A stretch of DNA of 30,869 bases, from the NCBI GenBank assembly GCA_002812745.2, contig NCSJ02000445.1, positions 1 to 30,869 on the forward strand, read 5' to 3'. Of the stretch, positions 1 through 10,522 are shown piece by piece. The stretch's first letter is position 1. The number at the start of each line of letters is the position of its first letter. The notes below the pieces were generated by a model. The model made no database searches and was not told where the DNA came from. It saw only the letters and a program-made list of their open reading frames with translations. A program made the position numbers and the translations under genes. The DNA is from Scytalidium lignicola. Lineage: Eukaryota > Ascomycota > Leotiomycetes.

Positions 1-70
1 GACCGAACCGTGTAGCTTACGGTCTCGTCCGGACGGACCACGGTCCAATGCAACAGTCCGGCCAGTCTAC

Positions 71-2620
71 TTTCAAGGTTATTCTTATAACTATAACACT
101 TTGTTAAAACTCTTTATTAACAAAGTTCTTTTTAACATTAATTATAATCTAGTCTAAAGGTCTTAAGTAAGTGTTAATCTAACAAGCTTATAAAGTATCC
201 TAAGTATACTTTGCACTAATATTCTGAAGCTATCTACTAGCCTGGTAATGTATTCCTTTGTTGACAATATAGAGTATAAGTTTATTGTTAATATAAAAGA
301 CATTGACAATAATAAAGTAATTGAAGTTAACATTATCCTGTAAGTTAAATCTAAATCTTCTTAATGACTTATTATAACATTAACAATGAGTATAAAACTT
401 GGTAAGGTATTCTAACATATCCTTGTCAATATCATAGCTTACACAGTCTAATATACATTGTAATCTAGTTATTAACAAGTAACTAAAATATTAGTATAAA
501 TGTTGTAATTCCATGTTAGTCAAGAAATAAGGGTTTTCCTTCAGTGAATTAAAAACGAAAGTGTATAAAGATATGTCCTAAAGTAGAAAGTTATAGCTAA
601 ATCATCGTATGACCAGAATACTTCTTTGTGAGGTAATAAGTAAGTTCATAAGGTTGTTAAAATACACACTTAATTAGTCCATATCCGTTAAGCACAACAA
701 AAAGGGTGTGGTCGACTTAATTACATAGAATTTAATTTGTCCAATTAGTGTATTCATTAATATAGAACTTATCAAAGTTGTACTCTTGATTCTAAATTGT
801 ACTGTTACTATGCCTTTGGTTACGGTATTCAGTGTCATGGTTTGGTCTACTCATTGTAAAGCTTTGAATTAACCATAACCAATTGTAAAATACTTTATAG
901 CTCTTGTATTGATCAAGATTCTATGAAATTATCTTAAATCATACCTTGTTAAGCTCTTCACATTGTACACTTCTGTTGTAGTTATTATGAAGGTTTTTAG
1001 GTTAGGTTCCCAAGGGTAATTCTTGGTTGTTAACATCTTGGTGGTTAGTTGGTGTAAGAAAGCATTATTAGCTAGTTCTATAGTAATTAGTATAGTTAAT
1101 TCTACTAGGAAACTTCTACATGAAGTAAAGAATGTAATTATAGTAAAGAATATAGTTTCAAGCTGGTCAAGTTCCTCAAGGCCTGTTTCTACATTGTTAT
1201 AAGCAAATAAAGTCTTGAAAGTAAAGCCTAATTCGTCTTCTTCAGAGTTATTTCCTTCACAATCAACAATGTATTATTTAAACTATTTGTTAAAACATTA
1301 TTTAGAACTACAAATGCTAAAGTTAAATTTACTCATATTTCTAGCTTTAAAATGTACTTTCTCTGCATCTTACTCTTCTTACAAGTGTTTCCATGATCAA
1401 TACCCTTCTCTTTTGCATATAAAACATCTTCTTTACATCTGAGAGTATAGAGTAGTATGTCTAAAGCCTTGTAGATTGAATTGTTAGCTTGTATTACAAT
1501 TAATATAATAGTAACAATTTGTAAAGTAAGTTTCACCATTGTGTTCTTACTCCTTTTCCTTCTTATACAACATGATAGACAAATAGAGTTTGTTGATAAG
1601 TTGCTTTAAGTCTCTTAGTAAATCTGAAATAGTATATTTACATACTAGAGATCTTTAACAAGCAGTAATCAACTTCTCATAAAGAATATTAATCGTCTTG
1701 TAAGCTAGCTAAAGGTTATATTAAAGCTCTTAAAGCTTGTTAATAAGTAATTATACATTCTTAAGCGTTATTTTCCTAAGGTTTACAATTATAATCAAGG
1801 CTAACATTGTACCTTCTTATTTAATATGGATTTGATGATAATATATAAGTCCTTTGTAAAAGTTGTATAAGTAAACATATACTTCTTTGAATATGCATTT
1901 AACAAGGTTATTAATAATAAAATAACCTTTTGTTAACCTTATTAACATGATAAAGAACACTTTGATATAGAATTCCTTTAACAATTCTACTTGTTTATAA
2001 TAACTCTTGAAGATTATTAATTTGTATTTAAAGTTGTTAATTACTTTATTATACTTTTAGTCTTTTGTGTATATCTTAACAATATCAAAGACTTATTTTA
2101 TATACACAAACCAAGTTGAAGGTAATAATGATAAGCTAAGTATGTGATAAGAGTTGTAATCTTGTTATAACTTATAGAATTATTAATAATCATTCTAAAA
2201 GGTTATAAAGGTTAGAAAAGTATTTGATTCTTAACTTGTGTACATTAAACTAAGAACCTTAAGGTTGATTTAAGTGTTTATAAGGTAAGTAGTTGTAAAA
2301 AGTATAATAATTACAAAGGTAATAAGTCCTTTTTAAAGGTCTTAAGAAGTATATTAAAGGTTTTCTTCACTTTATAAATGTTATTCCTCTTCTTGTATAA
2401 TGTTTACAAGAGTCTAAGTGATTATAATACTCTTAATATTATATATTATACATATACTATTACAATAAAAGCAATTCTATAAGCTTTGTATCTCTTTTTG
2501 AGTAATAACCTTAAAGGTATCAACTGTAAAGTTCTTGAAGTCCTCTTAGAATAAGTCTTATAAGTTTATGTTATTAGTTCTGTCAAGGTAATACTTGTAA
2601 ACCTTAGTAATTAGGTATTC
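71..2620 (-). mobile_element. RIP-degraded Ty1/Copia retrotransposon (gag to integrase), pseudogene
   Basis: Read on the minus strand, this AT-rich block gives pieces of a fungal Copia polyprotein in the right order. Near 1340-1430 is a gag-type zinc knuckle (CFICKREGY, then SWKH and EE.DAEKVHFKAR). Near 600-720 is the stretch before the integrase (DHTLFVVLNGYGLIKCVF, then SGHT). Near 180-335 is the integrase core (NYFIIVNVFYINNKLILYIV, then GIHYQASR.LQNISAKYT). Family integrases have D where this copy has N (VDVFYID-type), a G-to-A change. The in-frame stops sit where Trp or Gln is expected (TGG to TAG, CAA to TAA), as RIP predicts. Base composition changes sharply near position 70, so the copy is probably truncated there. 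The gag 5' end and any LTR towards 2.6-3.5 kb could not be placed. Family is fairly sure; borders are not. Confidence 0.75.
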
Positions 2621-3650
2621 TTATATGTCCTTTATAATAATATCTTTAAAGTCTATTCCTCATTCCTATTTCTTGATTAATACTATTCAATTTACTCTTA
2701 TAATACTCTTTGTTACTCTTATAATAGTTTTTAGCTTATTCTCCTTTATAATCCTTGTTATGTCTTCTATTTCTGTTATATTTCCCATTATTCCTAAGCT
2801 TTACATTGCTATTTACTAGTACTAGCATAAAGTGCTTAGGTAATTGAAAAGCAAAGTTAATTACACTTGAGTACAAAGAATATTTACTTACAAGTAGTAA
2901 ACTCCATAATCTTAGAGGCTTGGACAGATGTCTTTAAGGGTATAATAACTTCTTGATCTTCTTGATTGTCATAATTCTATAAGCTTCTAAATTCTCTTGT
3001 ATACTTGTAAAGGCTTGTAGTTCTATGATGAAAATGAAGGTAAGATAAAAGATTATAATTTTAATATGTTGTTTCCAGTCTATAAAAAGAGTAATAAAGA
3101 ATATAAATGGTTTTTGAATAGAAATTAATAAAAATAAGTTGTAAAAGAGTAATTTTTCGAATAGAATTAGTTAATTAACTGACTATACAACTTTGTAAGT
3201 AGATTGCTTAATGTTTAATCAAACATATTGTTTTTAGCAAAAACAAGTTTAACAACAACAATTACAAAAGTAGACTGTTTAACATCTAACTAGTTGAGTT
3301 GTAAGTTGATAAATAATTATTTCCCTCTTTGACTAAGTGGATTTCAACTTTGTAAGTAGACTACTAAACATTTAACCAAACAAAAGTTGTAATCTCTTGA
3401 GATTCAGCTTCAAAAGTAGACTACTTAACGTTTAACCGATTAAATGATAATCTCCTGATCTATATGTACAAACTGATCAATGTTGGTTTACCTATAGTAC
3501 AAAGTACAATATGCAATTATACATAATATACTCATTGTGTTATTCTATAGTTATTATACGAATAAGGGTAAGAAAGTGAAGTTATAAGAGCTTTACTCAT
3601 TCCTACTACCTAATCAAGACTAGCTTACAAGGGCATGTAAATATCATGTG
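2621..3650. other. AT-rich gene-free stretch
   Basis: No intact gene is visible. The one longer open frame (2625-2819, +) is low-complexity Ile/Leu/Phe-rich translation of AT-rich DNA. Its opposite strand reads as a basic, Lys/Asn/Tyr-rich peptide, which could be the start of the neighbouring Copia gag, but I could not match it. The stretch contains the degenerate repeat array listed separately and otherwise looks like RIP-damaged repeat sequence. Confidence 0.5.
3188..3446. repeat. Four degenerate direct repeats around AAGTAGACTAcTTAACgTTTAAC
   Basis: Four related units start near 3188, 3261, 3345 and 3406. Each contains a version of AAGTAGA(C/T)T followed by (T/A)AA(C/T)(A/G)T(T/C)TAA(C/T). 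Three of the four also share the preceding CTTTGTAAGT or CAAAAGT. Spacing is irregular, about 60-85 bp. Differences are mostly C/T and A/G, as expected after RIP. They might be subterminal repeats of a transposon or part of an LTR. No function can be read from the sequence. Confidence 0.5.
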
Positions 3651-4433
3651 TACATAACTACTATTCTACTAACAGTTAACATTAATTAATTTAATAATTA
3701 TAACTTATTCATAATTCTCAAGCTATAATAATAAAGGTTTTCTAAAACATTCAAAGGTTGTAATTACTTTTGTAATAGTAATTATACTTATAGTAAAGTT
3801 TGTTTCATCGAAATTATAAATATCCTTGTCTAAGATTCTATATTAAAGTTTAGTTTCAAGGAATTGGTTAAATTATTATTAAATAAGCTTTAGATTTTTG
3901 CATTTAACTTGTTGATAATTATATTTACAAATATATTTAGTAGTTAATTCAATATAACAGTTTAAAAATCGTTAAACCTAGTTTTTGCTTATAAATAAAG
4001 GAGAAGTAGATTTACCCTACTTAAAAATCAAAGTATAAGCTATTACTTATACTTGTAAAGGCTTAAGAGGTATTCCTTGGTTTCTTATAAAGATAATCCA
4101 TTGTACTAACAATTCCTCTTCAATTTAAGTTAACTTAAAGGCTTTAGTATAAGTTGTGAAAGCTTTAAGTCATCTTTAGAGTTGTTTATATAAGGTAGAA
4201 AGTAGAATGTCAAAACTATATGTTATAACTTGAATTGACTTGATTTTTTTNATTTTTAAATGCATTTATAACAAGAATAATTCTTCTTTCTTGTTGTGCA
4301 AGTAGCTTTTTNAAGCATTGTGACATGTTTTGGTTGGAAAATAATTAATTCAAAATGTAAGTATTAATTAATTCGATAATCTAAAGGAAAGTGTCTCCTT
4401 GGGTAAGATGTCTCCTTAGACAAGGATTTACGT
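3650..4433 (-). mobile_element. RIP-degraded pogo/Fot-like transposon copy, 5' (transposase N-terminal) part and right end
   Basis: This aligns over several hundred bases, in the same orientation, with the better-preserved pogo element at 14136-16023. For example, 3730-3840 matches 15310-15425 (shared TTATAGTAAAG and a run of ACTTATA-type words), and 4020-4150 matches 15620-15740. The copy is more AT-rich at nearly every difference. It ends in a repeated AGTGTCTCCTTGG / GATGTCTCCTTAG pair followed by TTTACGT and TA at 4434-4435. This mirrors the duplicated inverted repeat and ACGT|TA boundary of the intact copy. The left half was not found and is probably lost or too mutated. Confidence 0.7.
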
Positions 4434-4959
4434 TATGAGAATAAGAGATTGTGTAATGCGATTAATTCTATAAGGGTATACTGAATTATAATAATATTTT
4501 AATACAATCTTAAGTTTCTTAAACCACCTTCTAAGCCTCTAAAGCTTATATTGCCTTGTTAACTAGTTTGGCTGTCTCCTCCATAGAATCTGTATGATAT
4601 ATCGATGAAATTCCTCGTTGATATCCTCATTCCTATATTGTCTTAAGTTTGTACATATCTTTACTTATTTCTTGGATTCGTTGTATTCTAATTCTGGTAA
4701 CTATACACTTAGATCATGTAATATATATCTTCCTTCTTAGTGTTAACTTTGTACTTTTAGAAGGCGTTCTAAGAGTTAAGACCTTTAAAGTTGACGGAGT
4801 TAAGTTATTAAGAAGTTCAAAAGTAGAGGGCAAACGCTTTATACTAGAAATTATATTGTTATTCAACTTCTAACCTTTCCTTAAAGTGCTTTTAAGCTTA
4901 CCCTTTCCTTGTATAACTTATAGATTTAGAATAAGCACTTGAATGTGAGAAACTATAAA

Positions 4960-6650
4960 AGTACTTTTATTTAACTTGTTATAATACTAATGTTGATATA
5001 TATCTTCAAGGTAAATTACTTCTTTATCTCTTTCTCTTTTCCATATCAAGTAATAACAAGGAAGACTTATTGAACATTGTATTGTACAATTATACTTTAG
5101 AATATTAAGTGTTATAGTTTTTAGTATTTTAACTTGTTCAACTATTATCCTTTTAAGGGCATAATTATAAATATAACTTAAAACTACAAAGAATAAGTAT
5201 ATATTAATACAGTGTTTTTGATAAAGTTATTCTTATGTTATAATTGTTTTTATGTTCTTTTGCTAAAATACTCAGAACAAAAGTAAGTACTTAAACATAT
5301 TATTTAAATCATTATTTCCATGTTGTAAATATAACTTTAATATACTATAACAACCTTTAACAAGAGAGGTTATAAGCATCTTGAAGTAATAATATTAATT
5401 TATTTAATATTAAACTAACTTTTCCTTTTATAAGATTAACTATATATTCTTTACATATTCAACCATTATACAAGGATACACTTAAAGTTTAATAAGATTC
5501 AATATATAAGTTTCAAGGGAAAGAGAATTTAAAAGAGTTCTTTAAAGCTTTAAGAATTCCTAGAAAGTAAGATACCTTTTATATATATTATCTTCCTTTA
5601 TTAAAGAAGGGAAAAATCACTTTGTTTTTGCTAATACATTTATATTAACATGTTATTAACAAAGGAAATGATTAGATTTAAGGAAATATGTATTAATACT
5701 TTTTATTAAAGCTAATTCCTTATCAGTTATTATAAAAAGTAACTTTATAATATTATACTGATTCATCATCTCTTAAAATCAGCTTAAGACTTAATTATAT
5801 AACTTTTCAGTTTCCTTTGATAAAAACGTTAATCTTAATTAAATCACTTTCTTACTATTAGTTATAATATATATATTGAATAATAATATACAAAATCAAT
5901 TAGTTTTATATGTACAATCCATTAATAATATATCAAGATGTTATTAATATAATATAATCACTTTTAAGTAGAGGTAAAAAAGGTAGACTAGATTATTTGT
6001 TGAATTCATTAAATATAATGGATTAAAACCTTGTTCTTCAAGTTTAGCTTTAAATTGTTAGCAAATAAAAGACAAAGGATTATATTTAAGCATATAATAA
6101 CTATTAAATTAATATCCTTCCTCTTAACACTTGTAATCTTACCGTTTGAATAATATTAATAATATCATTTACTGTGATCAAGACTTGTAAGTACTCAATT
6201 TGAAGAGAACTTAATATTTGAGCATTTTGGATGCTAGAATAAGCTTTGGACAAAATCTGAGTACAAATCTGAGGATCCAAAGCAGCTATTCTATGCATTG
6301 TATAAGCTTGAGGTGTTGCAGAGGCATTGTGGTTATGTATAAGTTCTATAACCTTCAACCTCCACTTATTCCCTTCTACTTTGGCAACTACTCTTATATA
6401 GCAACCATACTTCTTAAAAGCAGAATTTCAACATTTTGATTCGTAAACATTATCCTTTTTGCCCTTCGATTGATATTTCCCTGCTCGATCGCAAGTATAT
6501 ACTACCTTTTAAGGCTTTCTATCACGGACAACAAATGCATATCCATTCGCACGTGCAAAAGCTTGAATTGAAGCAAATAATAAAGGCAAATCAGTATATA
6601 ATACTTCTGGAGGCAGAGGACCGCATGAAGATAGCATTTGAGTAGTCATT
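4960..6650 (-). pseudogene. Mutator-like (MULE) transposase, RIP-degraded
   Basis: The minus strand from an ATG near 6650 reads as a FAR1-type DNA-binding N-terminus (VLYTDLPLLFASIQAFARAN, then FVVRDRKP and a CDRAGKY motif). A stretch with HNHNASATPQAYTMHRIAAL follows at about 6104-6358. Then come the transposase core entry (near 5890, MDCTYKTN) and, near 5000-5060, a SWIM-like tail with a Pro-Cys and LEDIYQHWYY. This domain order is that of fungal MULE/Hop-type transposases. Several frameshifts and many stops interrupt it, mostly where CAA, CGA or TGG codons are expected. Length, about 560 codons, is normal for the family. The enclosing element probably runs from about 4436 to 6885, but terminal repeats and target duplication were not identified. 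Confidence 0.7.
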
Positions 6651-6883
6651 TTAAGTAAAAATAAACTTTAAAACGGTCGGAAATAACTTCAATTGAGTGT
6701 TCTGAATTCCATATAATTAAACGTGTAAACGCGATAATAACGCGTCTTGGTGTATACAAGTAGGATATGGTAGGATATCGAGATTACTAACAAATTACTA
6801 TGAGAAGGGGTGGTCCGGGCACATCCGGTACCGGCAATTTGCGTGGATTTAGGTAAGTGTTGCGTGGATTTAAGTAAACCCAA

Positions 6884-6961
6884 AAATAATTATTGAAAGT
6901 TGTGGTGTTGATAGAATTGATGATTTGGTGGGGAGGTGGTCGGTGAGACCGGGAATTACGT
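6884..6961. mobile_element. Right-end fragment of a second pogo-like element
   Basis: The 78 bases match the right end of the complete pogo element (about 15929-16023): both have AATAATTATTGA / AATAATAATTGA, TGGTGTT.ATAGAATTG, TTTGGTG and the terminus GACCGGGAATTACGT followed by TA. The inner TIR duplication is shorter and mutated here. The rest of the element is missing; the MULE copy lies immediately to its left. Confidence 0.65.
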
Positions 6962-6963
6962 TA

Positions 6964-7226
6964 CGAGCCCAATCCCGTAGGTTTGTGCGCTCAGGGCCCT
7001 TTGCTCACTAAATTCCGCTGAAGTAAAAGTTCAACTTTTTACTTTGCAGTATAAAACCTTTTATTACATTCGAATTAATAAATTTAGGTTTTCCTTTACT
7101 ATATTCTTAACTTTAATACTCTTATAGCTTTGTGCCTATTTAATAAATTTAAAGTGAAAGGGTTGACTTGATTTCTGCAAGACCTGAAAACAAGCCTGAG
7201 CGCACAGACCTACGAGGTTGGGCTCG
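6964..7226. mobile_element. 263-bp MITE with 32-bp TIRs and TTA target duplication (PIF/Harbinger-like)
   Basis: The inverted repeats at 6964-6995 and 7195-7226 (CGAGCCCAA..., ending GCGCTCAGG) match at 29 of 32 positions. All three mismatches are C/T transitions. TTA flanks the element on both sides (6961-6963 and 7227-7229). A 3-bp TTA duplication is typical of PIF/Harbinger transposons. There is no coding capacity, so movement would have required a transposase supplied in trans. The left TTA is the T plus TA that ends the adjacent pogo fragment, so the MITE landed exactly at that junction. Confidence 0.75.
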
Positions 7227-7229
7227 TTA

Positions 7230-7664
7230 AGTATCCCCTTATCTTATCCCCTCAGGCCTGGGATCGCGTAAGATCGCGTAAACAAATCAAGCATAAATAT
7301 CTATACAAGTATAGTGATTTATCAGAAAACCATAGAACCACTCTCAATTATAATAAAATAAATTTATTGATTATTATAATATAATATTAAGTAAATTGTC
7401 ATTTTACTTTAATTAAATCAACTTAACAAGTTATTAAGTTTAAATAGGCGGTTGTCTTTGTTTGGTGGTTTGTACTTTTTGAAATGTAGCCTTAGGCATG
7501 ACGCTAAGAGTGGCTTTAGAGTGGCCCGGGCCCGAGGGGATAACACTGGTGAAATTATTACGGATGTCGCCTTCAAAAGTAATGTCGCAAACTAAAAACG
7601 CCACTTTTCTGTAAATGGCCATATGTTGCGAGTACTCCCTCAAGCCTTACAGGCTAGGATGGCC
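7230..7664. other. Gene-free spacer between MITE and direct repeat
   Basis: No gene is supported. There is a short tandem of GATCGCGTAA at about 7262-7280. Similar words (AAGATCGCGT, GTATCCCCTTA) recur near 9905-9940 in the candidate solo LTR, which suggests shared repeat ancestry. An AT-rich stretch at 7350-7430 separates these from a more GC-rich segment. Open frames here are short and match nothing I recognise. Confidence 0.4.
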
Positions 7665-7751
7665 TATTTTAGTGTTATCTCAAATGTACTGTATAAACAT
7701 TCTCACTAATGCTTTAGTATCAATCAGAGACTTTAACTGGATAATATCCTT
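7665..7751. repeat. Direct repeat, copy 1 (RIP-shifted)
   Basis: This 87-bp segment is repeated at 8018-8102. It has T or A where the second copy has C or G at nearly every substitution, for example AACTGGATAATATCC against AACCGGATGATATCC. A short extra ACTG lies near 7690. Confidence 0.75.
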
Positions 7752-8017
7752 GAATATAAATTTTAGCATTACAGTACAAATTTTAAGCAAGTGGGGTCTG
7801 AGCGGATAACTAGGCGATTTTTAGGCTACCTAAGCCTTGTAATATGCTCTAATTATAACGTGCTTCAGCATTAAGTACAACTACTATAATACTCTATGGC
7901 TAGTACAGACGTGGAAATTGTAGCATTAGTGCTACTCGAAGACATTACTTTTGCAGTCTTCCTCCGTATGCATTACTGGAAATTTCTCGCTTAAAGTCCT
8001 CTACGATAAGTTGTGCT

Positions 8018-8102
8018 TATTTTAGCATTGTTGTCTCAAATGTATAAACATTCTCACTAGTGCTTTAGTGTCAATCAGAGACTTTAACCGGATGATATCC
8101 TT
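8018..8102. repeat. Direct repeat, copy 2 (less mutated)
   Basis: This is the partner of the segment at 7665-7751 and shares TATAAACATTCTCACTA(G/A) and CAATCAGAGACTTTAAC. It is the more GC-rich version, so it is closer to the ancestral sequence if RIP caused the differences. Confidence 0.75.
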
Positions 8103-8129
8103 TGATTTCGCTGTGATTTTCAGTGTTCT

Positions 8130-8165
8130 GGTAGACAGGGTGTTTCGGTGGACCGGGAATTACGT
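8130..8165. mobile_element. Pogo-like right terminus, solo
   Basis: The segment ends GGACCGGGAATTACGT followed by TA at 8166-8167, the same terminus as the complete pogo element. Only the last 16 bases match well. No left partner was found upstream, so this is probably a truncated or heavily diverged copy. Confidence 0.5.
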
Positions 8166-8438
8166 TATAACATACTGTATTATCCCAGATCGTCCGCTAT
8201 ATGCGTCGATTCTGGGTGATTACAAACCAAGCACTAAAGTCTTACCTGGGGAATTGGCATTTAAAGTCGGCCCATTACCCCAGAGATTTATCTCTACGTT
8301 CTTCCTTGGTGACCGTCTGTCGTGTGTCTAATACGGGGTCAGAGTTGTTTCTTTTCTGGTAGATATTTGGAAAGCATAAAACTGCATTTTGCATGTCCTT
8401 GTCGATTCAAGAAAAAGTCAGGTGAAAGTGTTAATATA
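8166..8438 (+). promoter_or_regulatory. Upstream region of the thioesterase gene
   Basis: This is the 273-bp interval between a pogo terminus and the thioesterase start codon. I see no clear TATA box. The start context is AATATAATGG. The interval lacks the CCCCTCA motif found near the 19-27 kb genes, so this gene need not belong to that set. Confidence 0.35.
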
Positions 8439-9639
8439 ATGGCTGAAAGCCAGACGAAGTTTCGTGACCTGTCTGATTTCAGGACAAATCATAAGCTGAG
8501 ACGCGTTGCTGAAGTAAGCTCTTCTCCTACTCCAATTTGGGCCGTGACCTTTTGAATTAGCTAAAGCATCGGTCCTTGCTAGGATACATTTATCAGCACA
8601 GCATATCCCTACAAACTTCCTCAAGCAGATAATATTCCTGGAAATTTTACTCTGACTCAGTCTGCCCTCGCGGCATATCACACACTGCCTTCCAATTCGA
8701 AATTCGCTCTCCACAGCCTGCAAACGCACTTCTTAAAAGCTGGAGCTCGTCTGCAATATATCACGTATAAGGTCGATAATCTCCTGGCATCCAAATCCAC
8801 AGCGGTCAAAATCGTCCGTACTGAGCAGCAAGGAGAATTGGTATGTTTGAGCATTGTGAGCTTCAGAAGGGCTGAAAACGGAGGTCCAAAAGGCAACTGG
8901 ATAACCAATAGTTCGGAACCTTTCACAGATTCTGCGGAAAGCGGTCGTCTTCGGATTGAGGAAAATGAGTTCCAGCTGAACACAAAAGGAATGGGGCCTT
9001 TTTTTGTGGGACAGAGATATCCTATCATTCGTTCACGCTCCGATGGTATGTGCAATCTCAAAGGTCCAAATTGAATATATTCTAAGAGCTCACCACCAGA
9101 CTTGAATAGTGCCAGAATTCCCCGGAAGTGGGGTCTTTCGCTTGTTACTGAAAGTGACGCCCCCATTATCGACTCTGACCGAGCCACTACGTGATGACGA
9201 CCCCATGAATGACGAAGATGTCGTCCAGATTCTAGCGTTGATCTCGCTTTCCGATGGCATCGTGCTACCGTCCGCCCTGAACCTCCACGACCTCAGCTTC
9301 GGCTGGCCTAGAATTGGCGACAAGAGCAAAAAGCGGATTCCAATGGACATGAGATTTCTTACCACCTTGAACTATACAATCCACTTCCATAAGTTGAGTG
9401 GCTTCCATTGCGATCAGCCGGTGCTGGTTGAAAATACAGTCCCATTCGCAAGCCAGGGCAGGGTATTGTGTGAGTCCAAAATGTATGACTCGAAATCGAG
9501 GGAGTTGCTGGCTTCTTGCTCACAGGAGGTATATCATTCTTACTCTATTATCATTTACAGGGCTGCTAATAGGGGCATATAGGGGCTTGTATTCTTGACC
9601 AAGGACGCCGCGAAGCATGTGAATAGCAGCAAATTATGA
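8439..9639 (+). CDS. Peroxisomal acyl-CoA thioesterase (TesB/ACOT8-type, double hotdog)
   Basis: This enzyme would hydrolyse acyl-CoA to free acid and CoA in peroxisomes. The model has four exons: 8439-8513, 8583-9045, 9110-9528 and 9583-9639 (introns of 69, 64 and 54 nt), giving 337 residues, a normal length. The first hotdog domain carries the family blocks DTFISTAYPYKLP, FALHSLQTHFLKAG and SIVSFRRAENGG. The second holds the three residues matching the E. coli TesB catalytic set: Asp228 (LSDG), Thr265 (TTLN) and Gln318 (SQEG). The Gln codon lies just before the last intron. The last exon encodes only the tail and ends in Ser-Lys-Leu, a PTS1 import signal. Intron 3 has a good CTAAT branch site. 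There are no premature stops despite the surrounding transposons. Substrate chain length cannot be read from the sequence. Confidence 0.9.
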
Positions 9640-9678
9640 GTCAAAAGCTTTAAACTACTACTGCAGAAAGGTGACTTG

Positions 9679-9951
9679 ATGTAATTAAGTTGTTTGTAAA
9701 TTGTATGACTTGCTACCACAAGCCACTACGACATTATTGAAGGCATTCTATAGCACGACCAACATTCTAGACAACAAGGTAGCAATAAAGTTGCAACATC
9801 ACCCTATAAATAGAAAAGCCTTAGCACGGTCTCGTTAATATTCTTCAGAATATTGATTTATTTCTACTTCTATTGAACTGTATTATTCTCGCGTGATTTA
9901 ATAAGATCGCGTGTCACTTTACCGTATCCCCTTAGCTCAAGGGATATAACA
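9679..9951 (+). mobile_element. Possible solo LTR fragment
   Basis: A TATA box (TATAAATAG, about 9805-9813) is followed by an 8-bp inverted repeat (AATATTCT/AGAATATT, 9837-9854), a pyrimidine- and AT-rich leader, and an ACA end near 9951. The start at a TGT is only one of several possibilities, and no target-site duplication could be confirmed. The words AAGATCGCGT and GTATCCCCTTA recur near 7231-7280. The layout resembles a fungal Copia-type LTR, but a promoter of a lost gene would look similar. Confidence 0.3.
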
Positions 9952-10522
9952 TTTATTAGTATACAATTTATTATAAAATTGTAATTACTATAATGGGGCC
10001 AATGATCTCGTCATTCGCAATCTTATTGGATACAAGCGCTAGTTAATATGTGCAGCAGTTTCTTGCACTGCCTCGCGACATCGGTGAATCTGGGGCTTTG
10101 TGCCGTTGGATGCTTAGCCCGAGTAATTTGGAGGCGCTCTTTTGGTGTCAGAGGCCGTGCCCGTCATCGAGCCTCGCTTAGCTGTAATCGAGACCTCCCG
10201 TAATCGACCACTTTTGGCCTGCCGGGGTGCAGTCGCGGACGCGCCAAGCCCTCCTGACCAGGGCCAATTTTGGCTGGGAACGCGAGTCGATTACGGATCC
10301 CGAGCTGATGTCATGAGGTCCCGCGATGCGTTCCCTCCCACCATCCTACAACCACCATATTTCGAGGCCATTCAGGACGCACTGTATGCATTCGTAGGCC
10401 AAGAGGCTCAGGCTCAGGCTCAGGCCTAGGCCCTAGCTAGGGCTGGCCCTCCCTAGGGCTGGCCCTCCCTTGATCAAGAGATATTGGCTAACTGTCTGTA
10501 CAGCCGTAATTACACCTCCAGA
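9952..10522. other. 5' flank of the Crypton element
   Basis: Composition switches from AT-rich to GC-rich near 10060. An open frame at 10142-10429 has a repeated Gln-Ala tail caused by GGCTCA repeats and matches no family I know. I read it as non-coding leader of the Crypton. The words GCGAG(T/C)CGATTACGG and CGGATCC(G/C) occur both here (about 10280-10300) and in the 3' flank (about 13360-13400), suggesting related subterminal sequences. Confidence 0.4.
10437..10468 (+). repeat. Perfect 16-bp tandem duplication
   Basis: CTAGGGCTGGCCCTCC occurs twice in tandem (10437-10452 and 10453-10468). Each unit contains AGGGCTGGCCCT, a near-palindrome. It lies about 55 bp before the Crypton start codon. 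Confidence 0.9.

Noticed and set aside
1215..6358. Several 60-90 codon frames in the AT-rich block
   Set aside because: They are fragments or shadows of RIP-damaged Copia and MULE coding regions, not genes.
7248..7254. CCCCTCA beside the TTA-flanked MITE as a regulatory site
   Set aside because: It lies in transposon-derived DNA far from any cluster gene; one such heptamer is expected by chance.
8678..9187. 169-codon open frame on the minus strand
   Set aside because: It lies antisense to exon 2 and the start of exon 3 of the thioesterase, whose motifs and splice sites are clear; it has no family features of its own.
10142..10429. 95-codon frame with Gln-Ala repeats before the Crypton
   Set aside because: The tail comes from a GGCTCA repeat, no domain is recognisable, and it reads best as Crypton leader.
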